Source of the DNA: Actinospica acidithermotolerans
GTDB taxonomy: Bacteria > Actinomycetota > Actinomycetes > Streptomycetales > Catenulisporaceae
Direction: 5' to 3'
NCBI RefSeq assembly: GCF_018139625.1
Contig: NZ_JAGSOH010000035.1
Span: 1 to 58,794 of the forward strand
DNA length: 58,794 nucleotides
Shown: piece by piece, positions 37,142-46,454 of the stretch
How the letters are laid out: every line of letters begins with the position of its first letter
Position numbering within the stretch: position 1 is the stretch's first letter
Notes under the pieces: model-generated
The model's input: the letters and a program-made list of their open reading frames with translations, nothing else
What the model was told of the DNA's origin: nothing
The model's database searches: none
Made by a program: the position numbers and the translations under genes

Positions 37142-37912
37142 ATGCTGATGACGAGCGACGGGACGGCCGAGGCCGCGCAGCGCGGGGCCGCGGAGGCCTC
37201 GGAGATCCGGTTCCGCTCGGACGTGACCGTGGAGCTGGTCAAGTCCAGCGCGAGCGACGCCGACGTGCTGTTCGCCGCCCGCGTCTCGACCGCCGGCGAG
37301 AAGTCCCTCGAGGAGGTCGGCGCGGACGCCGAGCGCTCCGCCGGACTGATCAACTACCTGATGCGGGACCGGCACGGCTCCCCCTTCGAGCACAACCAGT
37401 TCACCTTCTACGTCTCCGCGCCGATCTTCGTCTTCCGCGAGTTCATGCGGCACCGCACGTTCAGCTACAACGAGGAGTCCGGCCGCTACCGCCGGCTCGA
37501 GCCGGTCTTCTACGTGCCGGGCGCCGGGCGCAAGCTGGTGCAGGAGGGCAAGCCGGGCCGCTACGTGTTCGTGGACGGCAGCCCGGAGCAGCACGCACTG
37601 GTGGAGCAGACGACGCGGCGGGTCTGCGGCGAGGCGTACCGCGGCTACCTGGAGATGCTGGAGGCCGGGGTGGCGCGCGAGGTGGCGCGCGGCGTGCTGC
37701 CGGTGTCGATCTACTCCACGATGTACGCCACCTGCAACGCCAGGGCGCTGATGAACTTCCTCTCGCTGCGCACCAAGCGGGAGGACTCGACCTTCCCGTC
37801 GTTCCCGCAGCGCGAGATCGAGATGGTCGCCGAGCGGATGGAGGAGCACTTCGCCGCCGCGATGCCCCTCACCCACGCCGCCTGGAACCGCAACGGACGC
37901 GTCGCACCGTAA
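37142..37912 (+). CDS. thyX: flavin-dependent thymidylate synthase ThyX
   Basis: FAD-dependent dTMP synthase; uses methylene-tetrahydrofolate with NADPH. The 256-residue form starts at ATG 37142, 6 bp after AGGAG. Longer in-frame starts at 37106 and 37088 lie at or inside the terminator hairpin of the upstream gene, so are unlikely. The ThyX motif RHRTFSYNEESGRY is intact, preceded by DRHGSPFEHNQFTFYVSAPIFVFREFMRH; later parts include VLPVSIYSTMYATCNARALMNFLSLRT. The N-terminal ~25 residues are not conserved. Sits with dapA and RNase J in the same order as in Streptomyces. Confidence 0.93.
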   Translation: MLMTSDGTAEAAQRGAAEASEIRFRSDVTVELVKSSASDADVLFAARVSTAGEKSLEEVGADAERSAGLINYLMRDRHGSPFEHNQFTFYVSAPIFVFREFMRHRTFSYNEESGRYRRLEPVFYVPGAGRKLVQEGKPGRYVFVDGSPEQHALVEQTTRRVCGEAYRGYLEMLEAGVAREVARGVLPVSIYSTMYATCNARALMNFLSLRTKREDSTFPSFPQREIEMVAERMEEHFAAAMPLTHAAWNRNGRVAP

Positions 37913-38014
37913 CGCGCGGTGGCGCGATCAGCCGATTGTCCGACATCCACGCGATCGGATGAACCCCGCGCGGCGGCCGTGACCGCACGCCGCGCCGATC
38001 GGTAATGACGGCAG

Positions 38015-38209
38015 GACCCCGCCGCGTCGTGACCCCCCGAACTCGGCGCGGCGGGCGTCTGCCCATCACCGGCACCGACCCCGCCGCGTCGTGACACCGA
38101 GACCACCTGAACTCGGCGCGGCGGGCGTCTGCCCAATCACCGCCACCGACCCCGCCGCGTCGTGACACCGAGACCACCTGAACTCGGCGCGGCGGGCGTC
38201 TGCCCAATA
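38015..38209. repeat. three tandem copies of a 62-71-bp palindromic unit
   Basis: Units begin GACCCCGCCGCGTCGTGA at 38015, 38077 and 38148 and end at the GTCTGCCCA stretch. Copies 2 and 3 (period 71 bp) are identical across their full unit; copy 1 is 9 bp shorter (period 62). Each unit has 9-bp inverted arms CCCGCCGCG / CGCGGCGGG, and in copies 2 and 3 an inner CCGAG / CTCGG, so each can fold as a stem-loop. Confidence 0.9.
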
Positions 38210-38307
38210 CGGGGAACATCCACTGCGGACCGTCAGACGCTCGGAGACTTCGAACCACCGGACGCTCGCAGACTGCGGATCGGTGTCGCGTGCCCGCGCC
38301 GGTCCGG

Positions 38308-38313
38308 TAGCTT
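38308..38313 (+). promoter_or_regulatory. -10 element for leaderless dapA
   Basis: TAGCTT lies exactly 6 bp before the ATG at 38320, and there is no ribosome-binding sequence, so the transcript should start at or very near the start codon. The -35 is weak. Confidence 0.5.
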
Positions 38314-38319
38314 TATCCC

Positions 38320-39219
38320 ATGGCCTCCACTTATTCCAGCTCCGTGCCCTTCGGCCGCGTCGTCACCGCGATGGTCACCCCGTTCAGCGCCGATGGCGCG
38401 CTGGACCTGGACGGTGCGCGCGAGCTGGCCCGGCAGCTGGTGGAGTCCGGCAGTTCCGCCCTGGTCGTCAACGGCACCACCGGCGAGTCCCCGACGACCT
38501 CGGCCGCGGAGAAGACCGCGGTGCTCAAGGCCGTGATCGAGGCGGTCGGCGATCGGGCGCGGGTGATCGGCGGCATCGGCGGCAACAACACCGCGCACGT
38601 GCTCGAGGAGGCGAGGGCGGTGGCCGAGGCCGGTGCGCACGCGATCCTCGCCGTCACGCCGTACTACAACAAGCCGCCGCAGGAGGGCGTCTACCGGCAC
38701 TTCACCGCCGTGGCCGACGCCACCGAACTGCCGGTGATGCTCTACGACATCCCGGGCCGCACGGCCACGCCGATCGCCACCGAGACGCTGCTGCGGCTCG
38801 CCGAGCACCCGCGGATCACCGCGGTGAAGGACGCGAAGGGCGACCTCGCCGCGTCCAGCCGGGTGATGGCGGAGACCGACCTGGCCTACTACTGCGGCGA
38901 CGACGCGCTGAACCTGCCGTTCGCCGCGGTCGGCGCCGTCGGCACCGTCTCCGTGGTCTCCCACCTGGTCGGACCCGAGTTGAACGCGATGTACGAGGCC
39001 TTTTTCGCCGGCGACGTCGCGAAGGCCAGGGACATCCACCGGATGCTGCTCCCGGTGTTCACGGGTGTTTTCCGCACCCAGGGGGTAATCACTGTCAAGG
39101 CGGCCCTGCGCGCCCTCGGCCGGCCGGGCGGCCCGGTGCGGCTGCCGCAGATCGACCTGGACGAGGCCGGGCTGGCCACGCTGCGCGCGGACCTCGCCGC
39201 CGCCGGCATCGCCATCTGA
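38320..39219 (+). CDS. dapA: 4-hydroxy-tetrahydrodipicolinate synthase
   Basis: First committed enzyme of lysine/diaminopimelate synthesis; condenses pyruvate with aspartate semialdehyde. The 299-residue protein shows VTAMVTPFSADGALDLDGA, NGTTGESPTT, VTPYYNKPPQEG, the catalytic Tyr142 in LYDIPGRT and Schiff-base Lys170 in ITAVKDAKGD. The C terminus VKAALRALGRPGGPVRLP is typical. ATG start at 38320 appears leaderless. Works with dapB, encoded 2.5 kb downstream on the other strand. Followed by RNase J on the same strand after 182 bp. Confidence 0.95.
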   Translation: MASTYSSSVPFGRVVTAMVTPFSADGALDLDGARELARQLVESGSSALVVNGTTGESPTTSAAEKTAVLKAVIEAVGDRARVIGGIGGNNTAHVLEEARAVAEAGAHAILAVTPYYNKPPQEGVYRHFTAVADATELPVMLYDIPGRTATPIATETLLRLAEHPRITAVKDAKGDLAASSRVMAETDLAYYCGDDALNLPFAAVGAVGTVSVVSHLVGPELNAMYEAFFAGDVAKARDIHRMLLPVFTGVFRTQGVITVKAALRALGRPGGPVRLPQIDLDEAGLATLRADLAAAGIAI

Positions 39220-39300
39220 CCCGCCGCCCCCCGCCGCACGCACACGCTTACGGCCCTCGCGCCGGACAACCGAAGAACAACCGAATAAGGACGGCGATAC

Positions 39301-39317
39301 GCCGCGGGACCCGCGGC
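39301..39317 (+). other. small hairpin in the RNase J leader
   Basis: GCCGCGGG-A-CCCGCGGC is a perfect 8-bp inverted repeat between dapA and the RNase J gene. Followed by an A/C-rich, purine-poor unstructured leader to the AGGAG at 39390-39394. Could be a weak terminator or a processing site in the dapA-rnj transcript. Confidence 0.35.
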
Positions 39318-39401
39318 CCCGCCGCACCCCGTCGCACGACCGGACTCCGGACATACGGCAACCAACCCACACCAACAACCCGCAACACAAGGAGCCGCCA
39401 G

Positions 39402-41087
39402 ATGAGCCATCCGCACCCCGAGCTGGGGACCCCGCCGCCGCTGGCCGAAGGCGCGCTGCGCGTCACCCCGCTCGGCGGGCTCGGCGAGATCGGCCGCAAC
39501 ATGACCGTCTTCGAATACGGCGGCAAGCTGCTGATCGTGGACTGCGGGGTGCTCTTCCCCGAGCCCGAGCAGCCCGGCGTCGACCTGATCCTGCCCGACT
39601 TCACCTCGATCAGGGACCGCTACGACGACGTCGTCGCCGTGGTGCTCACGCACGGCCACGAGGACCACATCGGCGCTGTGCCCTACCTGCTCAAGGAGCG
39701 CGCCGACATCCCGCTGATCGGCTCGCAGCTGACCCTCGCGCTGATCGAGGCCAAGCTCGCCGAGCACCGGATCCGGCCGTACACGCTGGAGGTCAAGGAG
39801 GGGCAGACCGAGCGGATCGGCCCCTTCGACTGCTCCTTCCTGGCCGTGAACCACTCGATCCCGGACGCGCTGGCCGTGGTGATCAAGACCGGCGCCGGCA
39901 CCGTGCTGCACACCGGCGACTTCAAGATGGACCAGCTGCCGCTGGACGGCCGGCTCACCGACCTCGCGGGCGTCTCCAAGCTCGGCGAGGCCGGCCTCGA
40001 CCTGGTGCTGGTGGACTCCACCAACGCCGAGGTGCCCGGCTTCGTGGCGAGCGAGCGGGAGATCATGCCCGCCCTCGAGCGCGCCTTCGCGAGCGCCGAG
40101 CGGCGGCTGATCGTCGCCTCCTTCGCCAGCCACGTGCACCGCATCCAGCAGGTCCTGGACTGCGCGGTCAAGTACAAGCGGAAGGTGGCCTTCATCGGCC
40201 GCTCGATGGTCCGCAACATGGGCGTGGCCCGCGACCTGGGCTACCTCAAGGTGCCGGACGGCCTGGTGATCGACGCCAAGGTGATCGAGGAGCTGCCGCC
40301 GGAGCAGGTCGTGCTGGTGTGCACCGGTTCGCAGGGCGAGCCGATGGCCGCGCTCTCCCGGATGGCCAGCCGCGACCACCAGATCCGGATCGTGGAGAAC
40401 GACACGGTCGTGCTGGCCTCGTCGCTGATCCCGGGCAACGAGTCGGCCGTCTACCGGGTCATCAACGGGCTCAGCCGCTGGGGCGCCAACGTGGTGCACA
40501 AGGGCAACGCCAAGGTGCACGTCTCCGGCCACGCCTCGGCCGGCGAGCTGCTGTACTTCTACAACCTCGCCAAGCCGAGGAACGTCATGCCGGTGCACGG
40601 CGAGTGGCGCCACCTGCGCGCGAACGCCGACCTGGCCGTGCTCACGGGGGTTCCGCGCGAGCGGACCGTGCTGGCCGAGGACGGCGTCGCGGTGGACCTG
40701 GCCGACGGCGTCGCCAGGATCGCGGGCAAGGTCCCGTGCGGCTACGTGTACGTGGACGGCGCCTCGGTCGGCGACATCACCGAGGCCTCGCTCAAGGACC
40801 GCCGAATCCTCGGCGACGAGGGCTTCATCTCCGTCTTCGCGGTCGTCGACGCGGACACCGGCAAGGTCACCGGCACCCTGCAGGTCCAGTCCCGCGGCGC
40901 CGGCATCGACGACGAGCAGCTCACCGCCGTCGTGCCGAAGATCGAGGAGGCGCTGGCCGACGCGGCCGCCGAGGGGGTCGGCGACGCCTACCAGCTGCAG
41001 CAGATCATCCGCAGGGTGGTCGGCAAGTGGGTCAACGACTCCTTCCGCCGCCGCCCGATGATCCTGCCGGTCATCATCGAGGTCTGA
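39402..41087 (+). CDS. rnj: ribonuclease J
   Basis: Metallo-beta-lactamase/beta-CASP nuclease with endo- and 5'-to-3' exonuclease activity in mRNA decay and rRNA maturation. It has 561 residues. The metal-binding motif LTHGHEDHIGAVPYL is intact, followed by NHSIPDALAVVIKTG, GTVLHTGDFKMDQ, the beta-CASP motifs (VASFASHVHRIQQVLDCAVKYKRKVAFIGRSM, CTGSQGEPMAALSRMA) and SGHASAGELLYFYNLAKPRNVMPVHGEWRHL. The C terminus VGKWVNDSFRRRPMILPVIIEV is conserved. ATG at 39402 after AGGAG. Immediately followed by a strong terminator. Confidence 0.96.
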   Translation: MSHPHPELGTPPPLAEGALRVTPLGGLGEIGRNMTVFEYGGKLLIVDCGVLFPEPEQPGVDLILPDFTSIRDRYDDVVAVVLTHGHEDHIGAVPYLLKERADIPLIGSQLTLALIEAKLAEHRIRPYTLEVKEGQTERIGPFDCSFLAVNHSIPDALAVVIKTGAGTVLHTGDFKMDQLPLDGRLTDLAGVSKLGEAGLDLVLVDSTNAEVPGFVASEREIMPALERAFASAERRLIVASFASHVHRIQQVLDCAVKYKRKVAFIGRSMVRNMGVARDLGYLKVPDGLVIDAKVIEELPPEQVVLVCTGSQGEPMAALSRMASRDHQIRIVENDTVVLASSLIPGNESAVYRVINGLSRWGANVVHKGNAKVHVSGHASAGELLYFYNLAKPRNVMPVHGEWRHLRANADLAVLTGVPRERTVLAEDGVAVDLADGVARIAGKVPCGYVYVDGASVGDITEASLKDRRILGDEGFISVFAVVDADTGKVTGTLQVQSRGAGIDDEQLTAVVPKIEEALADAAAEGVGDAYQLQQIIRRVVGKWVNDSFRRRPMILPVIIEV

Positions 41088-41109
41088 GCCGCGAAACGGG
41101 GCAAAGACA

Positions 41110-41142
41110 GACGTCTGGCGCGCCATCGGCGCGCCAGACGTC
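41110..41142 (+). terminator. bidirectional hairpin terminator
   Basis: 15-bp perfect stem (GACGTCTGGCGCGCC with GGCGCGCCAGACGTC), extended outside by GCGAAACG / CGTTTCGC. Lies 22 bp after the RNase J stop and before the convergent small gene at 41210; it should serve both strands. Confidence 0.85.
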
Positions 41143-41209
41143 GTTTCGCTTCATGCCCGGTGAACCGTGCGTCAGCTGTGTGCCAACATACCTGAACCGG
41201 TGTCTGTAT

Positions 41210-41695
41210 TCAGACCTTCGCGTCCTTCGGACCTGCCAGCTTGACCGCATGGCGCATAGCCGCGCGCGCCCGCGACGAGTCCTTGGCGGCGTAGTACGCG
41301 GCGGCGAGCCGGTACCAGCAGCGCCAGTCCTCGGGCGACGCCTCGGTCTCGGCCTTGCGCTTGGCGAACAGCTCGTCCGCCGCGCTCTTGTCCACCCGGC
41401 CGCCGGGGGAACGCGGCAGCGCGTCGATCTCGTCGTAGCGCAGGCCGCCGCCCGGGGACTCGTCGTCGTCCAGGGCGATGGCCAGCCGCTCGGTGGCCAG
41501 GCCGAACTGGATCTCACGCCAGAGGAACCAGGCGCCGATCACGCCGAAGGCCAGGACGGCGACGCCGAGCAGGCCCGCCGTCAGGCTGTGGTCGGTGAAC
41601 GCCGTCTGCAGCGCGAGGATGCCGCGCCAGATGCACCCGACGAGGTAGAAGACGAGCACGGCGCCGAGCAGGTACGCGGTGGTGCGGGCACGCAT
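41210..41695 (-). CDS. small two-helix membrane protein with TPR-like tail
   Basis: 161 residues. Two N-terminal transmembrane helices (TAYLLGAVLVFYLVGCIW at ~6-23 and LGVAVLAFGVIGAWFLW at ~43-59), then a cytoplasmic part. The C terminus CWYRLAAAYYAAKDSSRARAAMRHAVKLA is a single TPR-like helical hairpin. No known function. ATG at 41695, 41 bp after dapB on the same strand, hence likely the last gene of the rpsO-pnp-peptidase-dapB run. An uncharacterised protein of this type is, from memory, found at this position in Streptomyces. Confidence 0.75.
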   Translation of the reverse strand: MRARTTAYLLGAVLVFYLVGCIWRGILALQTAFTDHSLTAGLLGVAVLAFGVIGAWFLWREIQFGLATERLAIALDDDESPGGGLRYDEIDALPRSPGGRVDKSAADELFAKRKAETEASPEDWRCWYRLAAAYYAAKDSSRARAAMRHAVKLAGPKDAKV

Positions 41696-41736
41696 GGTGA
41701 TCAGATCCAGACTTCGGTGACGCGAACACGCCCAGG

Positions 41737-42486
41737 CTACAGGCTCAGGAAGTGCTCAAGACCGACGGTCAGGCCCGGATGCCCTGCGACTTCGCGCACA
41801 CCCAGCACCACGCCGGGCATGAAGGAGGCCCGGTCAAGCGAGTCGTGCCGGATCGTGAGCGTCTCGCCGACACCGCCGAGCAGCACCTCCTGGTGCGCGA
41901 TGAGCCCGCGCAGCCGCACGGAGTGGATGGTCACGTCCTCGACCTTGCCGCCGCGGTGGTGGTCGCCGTCCTCGGCGGTCGCGTCCGGGGACGGGCCGAC
42001 ACCCGCCGCCGCGCGCGACTCGGCGATCAGCTGCGCGGTGCGCAGGGCCGTGCCGCTGGGCGCGTCCAGCTTGTTCGGGTGGTGCAGCTCGATGATCTCG
42101 ACCGACTCGAAGTACGCGGAGGCCTGCGCGGCGAACTTCATCATCAGCACGGCGCCGAGCGAGAAGTTCGGGGCGATCAGCACGCCGACCCCGGCCGAGG
42201 CGGCGAGCGCCCGCTCGACCCGCGCGATCTTGTCCGGGCCGAACCCGCTGGTGCCGACCACGGCGTGGATGCCGTTGCCGACGCAGAACTCGATGTTGCC
42301 GAGCGCCGAGTCGGGAGTGGTGAAGTCCACCGCGACCTGGGCTCCGGCCTCGACGGCCGCCTTGGGATCGTCCCCGACGTCGATCCGCGCGACGACCTCC
42401 ATGCCGTCGGCGGCCTCGACCGCGTCGCACACCTGCCGGCCCATCCGGCCCGCGGCTCCGAACACGGCGACCTTCAGTTCGCTCAC
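41737..42486 (-). CDS. dapB: 4-hydroxy-tetrahydrodipicolinate reductase
   Basis: Second dedicated enzyme of diaminopimelate synthesis; NAD(P)H-dependent reduction of the DapA product. The 249-residue protein has the nucleotide motif VFGAAGRMGRQV, DFTTPDSALGNIEFC, VGTSGF, IAPNFSLGAVLMM and the substrate signature ELHHPNKLDAPSGTAL. The GTG at 42486 overlaps the stop of the M16 peptidase gene as GTGA, indicating coupled translation. Two short genes away from pnp. Confidence 0.95.
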   Translation of the reverse strand: MSELKVAVFGAAGRMGRQVCDAVEAADGMEVVARIDVGDDPKAAVEAGAQVAVDFTTPDSALGNIEFCVGNGIHAVVGTSGFGPDKIARVERALAASAGVGVLIAPNFSLGAVLMMKFAAQASAYFESVEIIELHHPNKLDAPSGTALRTAQLIAESRAAAGVGPSPDATAEDGDHHRGGKVEDVTIHSVRLRGLIAHQEVLLGGVGETLTIRHDSLDRASFMPGVVLGVREVAGHPGLTVGLEHFLSL

Positions 42487-43883
42487 GCGAAGTCCTCGAC
42501 ATTCTTGTACGGACCGACGACGGCCGCCGCCGGGCTGGTGGCGAGCAGGTCCGTCGCCACGTTCTTGACCTCGTCCAGGGTGACCGAGCCGATCCGGTCG
42601 AGTACGGAGTCCACCGACAGGTGCTGGCCGTAGACCAGCTCGCTCTTGCCGATGCGGCTCATCCGCGAGCCGGTGTCCTCCAGGCCGAGCACGGTCCCGC
42701 CGCGCAGCTGGCCGATGCCCAGCGCCAGCTCCTGCTCGCTGATGCCCTCGGCGGCCGCGCGCTCGATCTCGGCGCGGCACAGGCTCAGCACCTCGCGCAG
42801 CTTCTTCGGCTGGCAGCCCGCGTAGACGCCGAACGCGCCGGAGTCGGTGAACTGGGTCGCGAAGCTGTAGACGGAGTAGGCCAGGCCGCGCTTCTCGCGC
42901 ACCTCCTGGAACAGCCGGGAGGACATCCCGCCGCCGAGTACCGCCGCGAGCACGCCGAGCGCCCAGCGCCGGTCGTCGAGCCGCCGCACGCCCGGGGTGC
43001 CGAGCACCAGGTGCGCCTGCTCGGTCTTCTTGCCCAGCAGCCGGACGGCGGGCTCCAGGATCAGCGGGGTCGGGTTGACGGCGTCCTGCTCGGCCCGCGA
43101 GGTGCGCGCGGCGAGCGTGGCGTCCAGCGAGATGTGCGAGGAGTCCCGGGCGGCCCGCTCGAAGCCCTGCCGGACGAGCTCGACGACCTGCTCGTGCTCG
43201 AGGTTGCCGGCCGCCGCGACGACCAGGTTGGGGCCGACGTAGTGCCGGCGGTAGTGCTCGGCGATCTGATCGCGGGTCAGCCCGCGCACCGACTCCACCG
43301 AGCCCGCGATGGGCCGGCCGAGCGGGGTGTCGCCCCACATCGCGAGCGAGAACTCCTCGTGCACCAGGTCGCCCGGGTCGTCCTCGGTCATCGCGATCTC
43401 TTCGAGGATGACCTCGCGCTCCGACTCGACGTCCTCGGCGCGCAGCAGCGCCGAGGAGACGACGTCGGTGAGCACGTCCGCGGCCAGCGGCAGGTCGGCG
43501 TCGAGCACCCGTGCGTAGTAGCACGTGTACTCCTTGGTCGTGAAGGCGTTGATGTCGCCGCCCACGGCCTCGATCGCCGCCGAGATGTCCAGCGCGCTGC
43601 GCCGCGGCGTGCCCTTGAACAGCAGGTGCTCGAGGTAGTGGCTGGCGCCGGCCAGCTCCACCGACTCGTCGCGCGAGCCGACGCCCACCCAGACGCCGAG
43701 CGAGACCGAGCGCACCAGCGGCATCGACTCGGTCACCACCCGGATCCCGCCGGGCAGCAGGGTCCGGCGCACCACGCCGGACCCGTCGGCGCCCTCGAGG
43801 AGCAACTCCGTCCCCGGCACACCCCGCTCCGGTTCACCCGGCTGCGCGTAGGCGGACGCGGAGGTCGTGACGGAGTCGCTCAC
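42483..43883 (-). CDS. M16-family zinc peptidase
   Basis: 466-residue member of the M16B (PqqL/processing peptidase-like) family. The inverted zinc motif HxxEH is present as HYLEHLLFKGT, with the downstream Glu in EREVILEEIAM and the C-terminal half EKRGLAYSVYSFATQFTDSGAFGVYAGC, typical of the second domain. Probably cytoplasmic, with no signal peptide. GTG at 43883 with AAAGG upstream. Sits between pnp and dapB, as in Streptomyces; its physiological substrate is unknown. The next gene starts inside its stop codon. Confidence 0.92.
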   Translation of the reverse strand: MSDSVTTSASAYAQPGEPERGVPGTELLLEGADGSGVVRRTLLPGGIRVVTESMPLVRSVSLGVWVGVGSRDESVELAGASHYLEHLLFKGTPRRSALDISAAIEAVGGDINAFTTKEYTCYYARVLDADLPLAADVLTDVVSSALLRAEDVESEREVILEEIAMTEDDPGDLVHEEFSLAMWGDTPLGRPIAGSVESVRGLTRDQIAEHYRRHYVGPNLVVAAAGNLEHEQVVELVRQGFERAARDSSHISLDATLAARTSRAEQDAVNPTPLILEPAVRLLGKKTEQAHLVLGTPGVRRLDDRRWALGVLAAVLGGGMSSRLFQEVREKRGLAYSVYSFATQFTDSGAFGVYAGCQPKKLREVLSLCRAEIERAAAEGISEQELALGIGQLRGGTVLGLEDTGSRMSRIGKSELVYGQHLSVDSVLDRIGSVTLDEVKNVATDLLATSPAAAVVGPYKNVEDFA

Positions 43884-43920
43884 TTCGGGCCTTTCCCTTG
43901 AGACTGCGGACGCTGCGGTA

Positions 43921-46143
43921 CTACGCCTGCGGTGCCGCGTCCGACGCCTCGGCTGCGGCCTCCTCGGCGACCACGGGGGTCAGCGAGAGCTTGCCGCGCT
44001 GGTCGATCTCGGAGATCTCGACCTGGATCTTGTCGCCGACCTTGACCACGTCGTCGACGTTCTCCACGCGCTTGCCGCCGGCGATCTTGCGCAGCTGCGA
44101 GATGTGCAGCAGGCCGTCCTTGCCGGGCAGCAGCGAGACGAACGCGCCGAAGGCGGTGGTCTTGACGACCGTGCCCAGGAAGCGCTCGCCGACCTCGGGC
44201 ATCGTCGGGTTGGCGATCTGGTTGATCGTCGCCCGCGCCTGCTCCGCCGCCGCACCCGTCGTGGCACCGATGTAGATGGTGCCGTCGTCCTCGATGGTGA
44301 TGTCGGCGCCGGTGTCCTCCTGGATCTGGTTGATCATCTTGCCCTTCGGGCCGATGACCTCACCGATCTTGTCCACCGGGATCTTGATGGTGATGATGCG
44401 CGGCGCGAGCTCGGACATCTCGTCCGGCACGTCGATCGCCTCGAGCATCACGTCGAGCACGTGGAAGCGCGCGTCGCGGGCCTGCTTGAGCGCCTGGGCC
44501 AGCACGTTGGCGGGGATGCCGTCGAGCTTGGTGTCCAGCTGCAGGGCGGTGACGAACTCCTTGGTGCCGGCGACCTTGAAGTCCATGTCGCCGAAGGCGT
44601 CCTCGGCGCCGAGGATGTCGGTCAGCGCGACGTACTCGGTCTTGCCGTCGATCTCCGCGGAGACCAGGCCCATCGCGATGCCCGCGACCGGCGCCTTGAG
44701 CGGCACGCCCGCGTTCAGCAGGGACATGGTCGAGGCGCAGACCGAGCCCATCGAGGTGGAGCCGTTCGAGCCGAGGGCCTCGGAGACCTGCCGGATCGCG
44801 TACGGGAACTCCTCGCGCGTCGGCAGCACCGGGATCAGCGCCCGCTCGGCCAGCGCGCCGTGGCCGATCTCGCGGCGCTTGGGCGAGCCGACCCGGCCGG
44901 TCTCACCGGTGGAGTACGGCGGGAAGTTGTAGTTGTGCATGTACCGCTTGCGGTTCTCCGGGTTCAGCGTGTCGATCTGCTGTTCCATCCGGAGCATGTT
45001 CAGCGTGGTGATGCCCAGGATCTGGGTCTCGCCGCGCTCGAACAGGGCCGAGCCGTGCACCCGCGGGACGACGTCGACCTCGGCCGACAGGGCGCGGATG
45101 TCGGTCACGCCGCGGCCGTCGATGCGGACGCGGTCGCGGATGATCCGCTCGCGCACCAGCTTCTTGGTGAGCGCGCGGTAGGCGCCGGAGATCTCCTTCT
45201 CGCGGCCCTCGAACTGGCCGGCGAGCTTCTCCACCGTGACGGCCTTGAGCCGGTCCTGCTCGGTCTCGCGCTCCTGCTTGCCGGCGATGGTCATCGCGGC
45301 GGCGAGCTCGGAGGACACCGACGCGGCCACGGCCTCGTACACGTCCTCCTGGTAGTCCAGGTATCGCGGGAACTCCGCGGTGGGCTTGGCGGCCAGCTTG
45401 GCCAGCTCGGCCTGCGCCCGGCACAGCTCCTTGATGAAGGGCTTGGCGGCCTCGAGGCCCTCGGCCACGATCTCCTCGGTCGGCGCGCCGGCGCCGTCCT
45501 TGACCAGGGTGATCGTCTTGGCGGTGGCCTCGGCCTCGACCATCATGATCGCCACGTCGCCGTCGGCCAGCACGCGGCCGGCCACGACCATGTCGAAGAC
45601 GGCGCTCTCCAGCTCCTCGTGGGTCGGGAAGGCGACCCACTGGCCCTCGATCAGGCCGACGCGCACGCCGCCGATCGGGCCGGAGAAGGGCAGGCCGGCG
45701 AGCTGGGTGGAGGCGGAGGCCGCGTTGATCGCGATCACGTCGTAGAGGTGCTGCGGGTGCAGCGCCATCACGGTGCAGACGATCTGGATCTCGTTGCGCA
45801 GGCCCTTGGCGAAGGACGGGCGCAGCGGGCGGTCGATCAGACGGCAGGTCAGGATCGCGTCCTCGGACGGCCGTCCCTCGCGCCGGAAGAACGAGCCGGG
45901 GATGCGCCCGGCCGCGTACATGCGCTCCTCGACGTCGACGGTCAGCGGGAAGAAGTCCAGCTGGTCCTTCGGAGTCTTGGAATACGTGGTGGCCGACAGG
46001 ACCATGGTCTCGTCGTCCAGGTAGGCCACGGCCGAGCCGGCGGCCTGACGGGCCAGCCGGCCCGTCTCGAAGGTGACCTTGCGGGTGCCGAAGCGCCCGT
46101 TGTCGATGATCGCTTCGGTCGTCGCGATCTCGGAACCCTCCAT
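43921..46143 (-). CDS. pnp: polynucleotide phosphorylase (guanosine pentaphosphate synthetase)
   Basis: 3'-to-5' phosphorolytic exonuclease; in Streptomyces also reported to make guanosine pentaphosphate. The 740-residue protein has two RNase PH-like halves ([73 protein letters not shown]), a KH domain ([28 protein letters not shown]) and a C-terminal S1 domain ([30 protein letters not shown]). ATG at 46143 after AAGGAG. Downstream of rpsO, the classical rpsO-pnp order; a terminator and a 311-bp spacer separate them. Confidence 0.97.
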   Translation of the reverse strand: MEGSEIATTEAIIDNGRFGTRKVTFETGRLARQAAGSAVAYLDDETMVLSATTYSKTPKDQLDFFPLTVDVEERMYAAGRIPGSFFRREGRPSEDAILTCRLIDRPLRPSFAKGLRNEIQIVCTVMALHPQHLYDVIAINAASASTQLAGLPFSGPIGGVRVGLIEGQWVAFPTHEELESAVFDMVVAGRVLADGDVAIMMVEAEATAKTITLVKDGAGAPTEEIVAEGLEAAKPFIKELCRAQAELAKLAAKPTAEFPRYLDYQEDVYEAVAASVSSELAAAMTIAGKQERETEQDRLKAVTVEKLAGQFEGREKEISGAYRALTKKLVRERIIRDRVRIDGRGVTDIRALSAEVDVVPRVHGSALFERGETQILGITTLNMLRMEQQIDTLNPENRKRYMHNYNFPPYSTGETGRVGSPKRREIGHGALAERALIPVLPTREEFPYAIRQVSEALGSNGSTSMGSVCASTMSLLNAGVPLKAPVAGIAMGLVSAEIDGKTEYVALTDILGAEDAFGDMDFKVAGTKEFVTALQLDTKLDGIPANVLAQALKQARDARFHVLDVMLEAIDVPDEMSELAPRIITIKIPVDKIGEVIGPKGKMINQIQEDTGADITIEDDGTIYIGATTGAAAEQARATINQIANPTMPEVGERFLGTVVKTTAFGAFVSLLPGKDGLLHISQLRKIAGGKRVENVDDVVKVGDKIQVEISEIDQRGKLSLTPVVAEEAAAEASDAAPQA

Positions 46144-46454
46144 GGGTTCACTCCTTATCGTGATCTGGAACGCGACGTGACCCGCCTCGTCGGCGGCCCA
46201 GGACCGGTCTCCGATCGAAGCCGCCGGATCCGCCGCGCGGCGGTGCCGCGCGCTCGTGGATCCCGACGGCCACTACCGAAGATCGGTACACCGGGGTCGT
46301 TCGTTCCGCTCGTTTCCTCTTCGTTTTATCCACAGCCACGCTAACCCATGCGACTGTGTGTTCGCTCCATGACGCACCCGGACCGACTAGCACCGAGTAC
46401 GCCTAGGAGCGGCACCCGAACGCCCGGGTACCGCTCCCATGTCCTGCAAGCGCG
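46144..46454. promoter_or_regulatory. rpsO-pnp spacer with rpsO terminator and likely pnp promoter
   Basis: 311 bp without a gene. Holds the rpsO terminator at 46406-46437 and a GC-rich hairpin-forming stretch around 46200-46260 near the pnp start, which could be an RNase III processing site of the kind known in rpsO-pnp transcripts (inference). Confidence 0.5.
46406..46437 (-). terminator. hairpin terminator after rpsO
   Basis: GGAGCGG pairs with CCGCTCC, one mismatch, then ACCC with GGGT, around a small loop. It lies 17 bp past the rpsO stop; probably partial, since pnp follows. Confidence 0.7.

Larger units (their letters stand above)
37913..38319. promoter_or_regulatory. 407-bp thyX-dapA spacer with repeat array and dapA promoter
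   Basis: No credible gene. It contains a CG-rich inverted repeat around 37950-38000 (CGATCGG / CCGATCGG), the three-copy tandem repeat at 38015-38209 and the dapA promoter (TAGCTT at 38308-38313). Confidence 0.7.

Noticed and set aside
37869-38258. Repetitive open frame over the thyX-dapA repeats
   Set aside because: It merely reads the palindromic repeats; frame and content differ between copies and there is no start signal.
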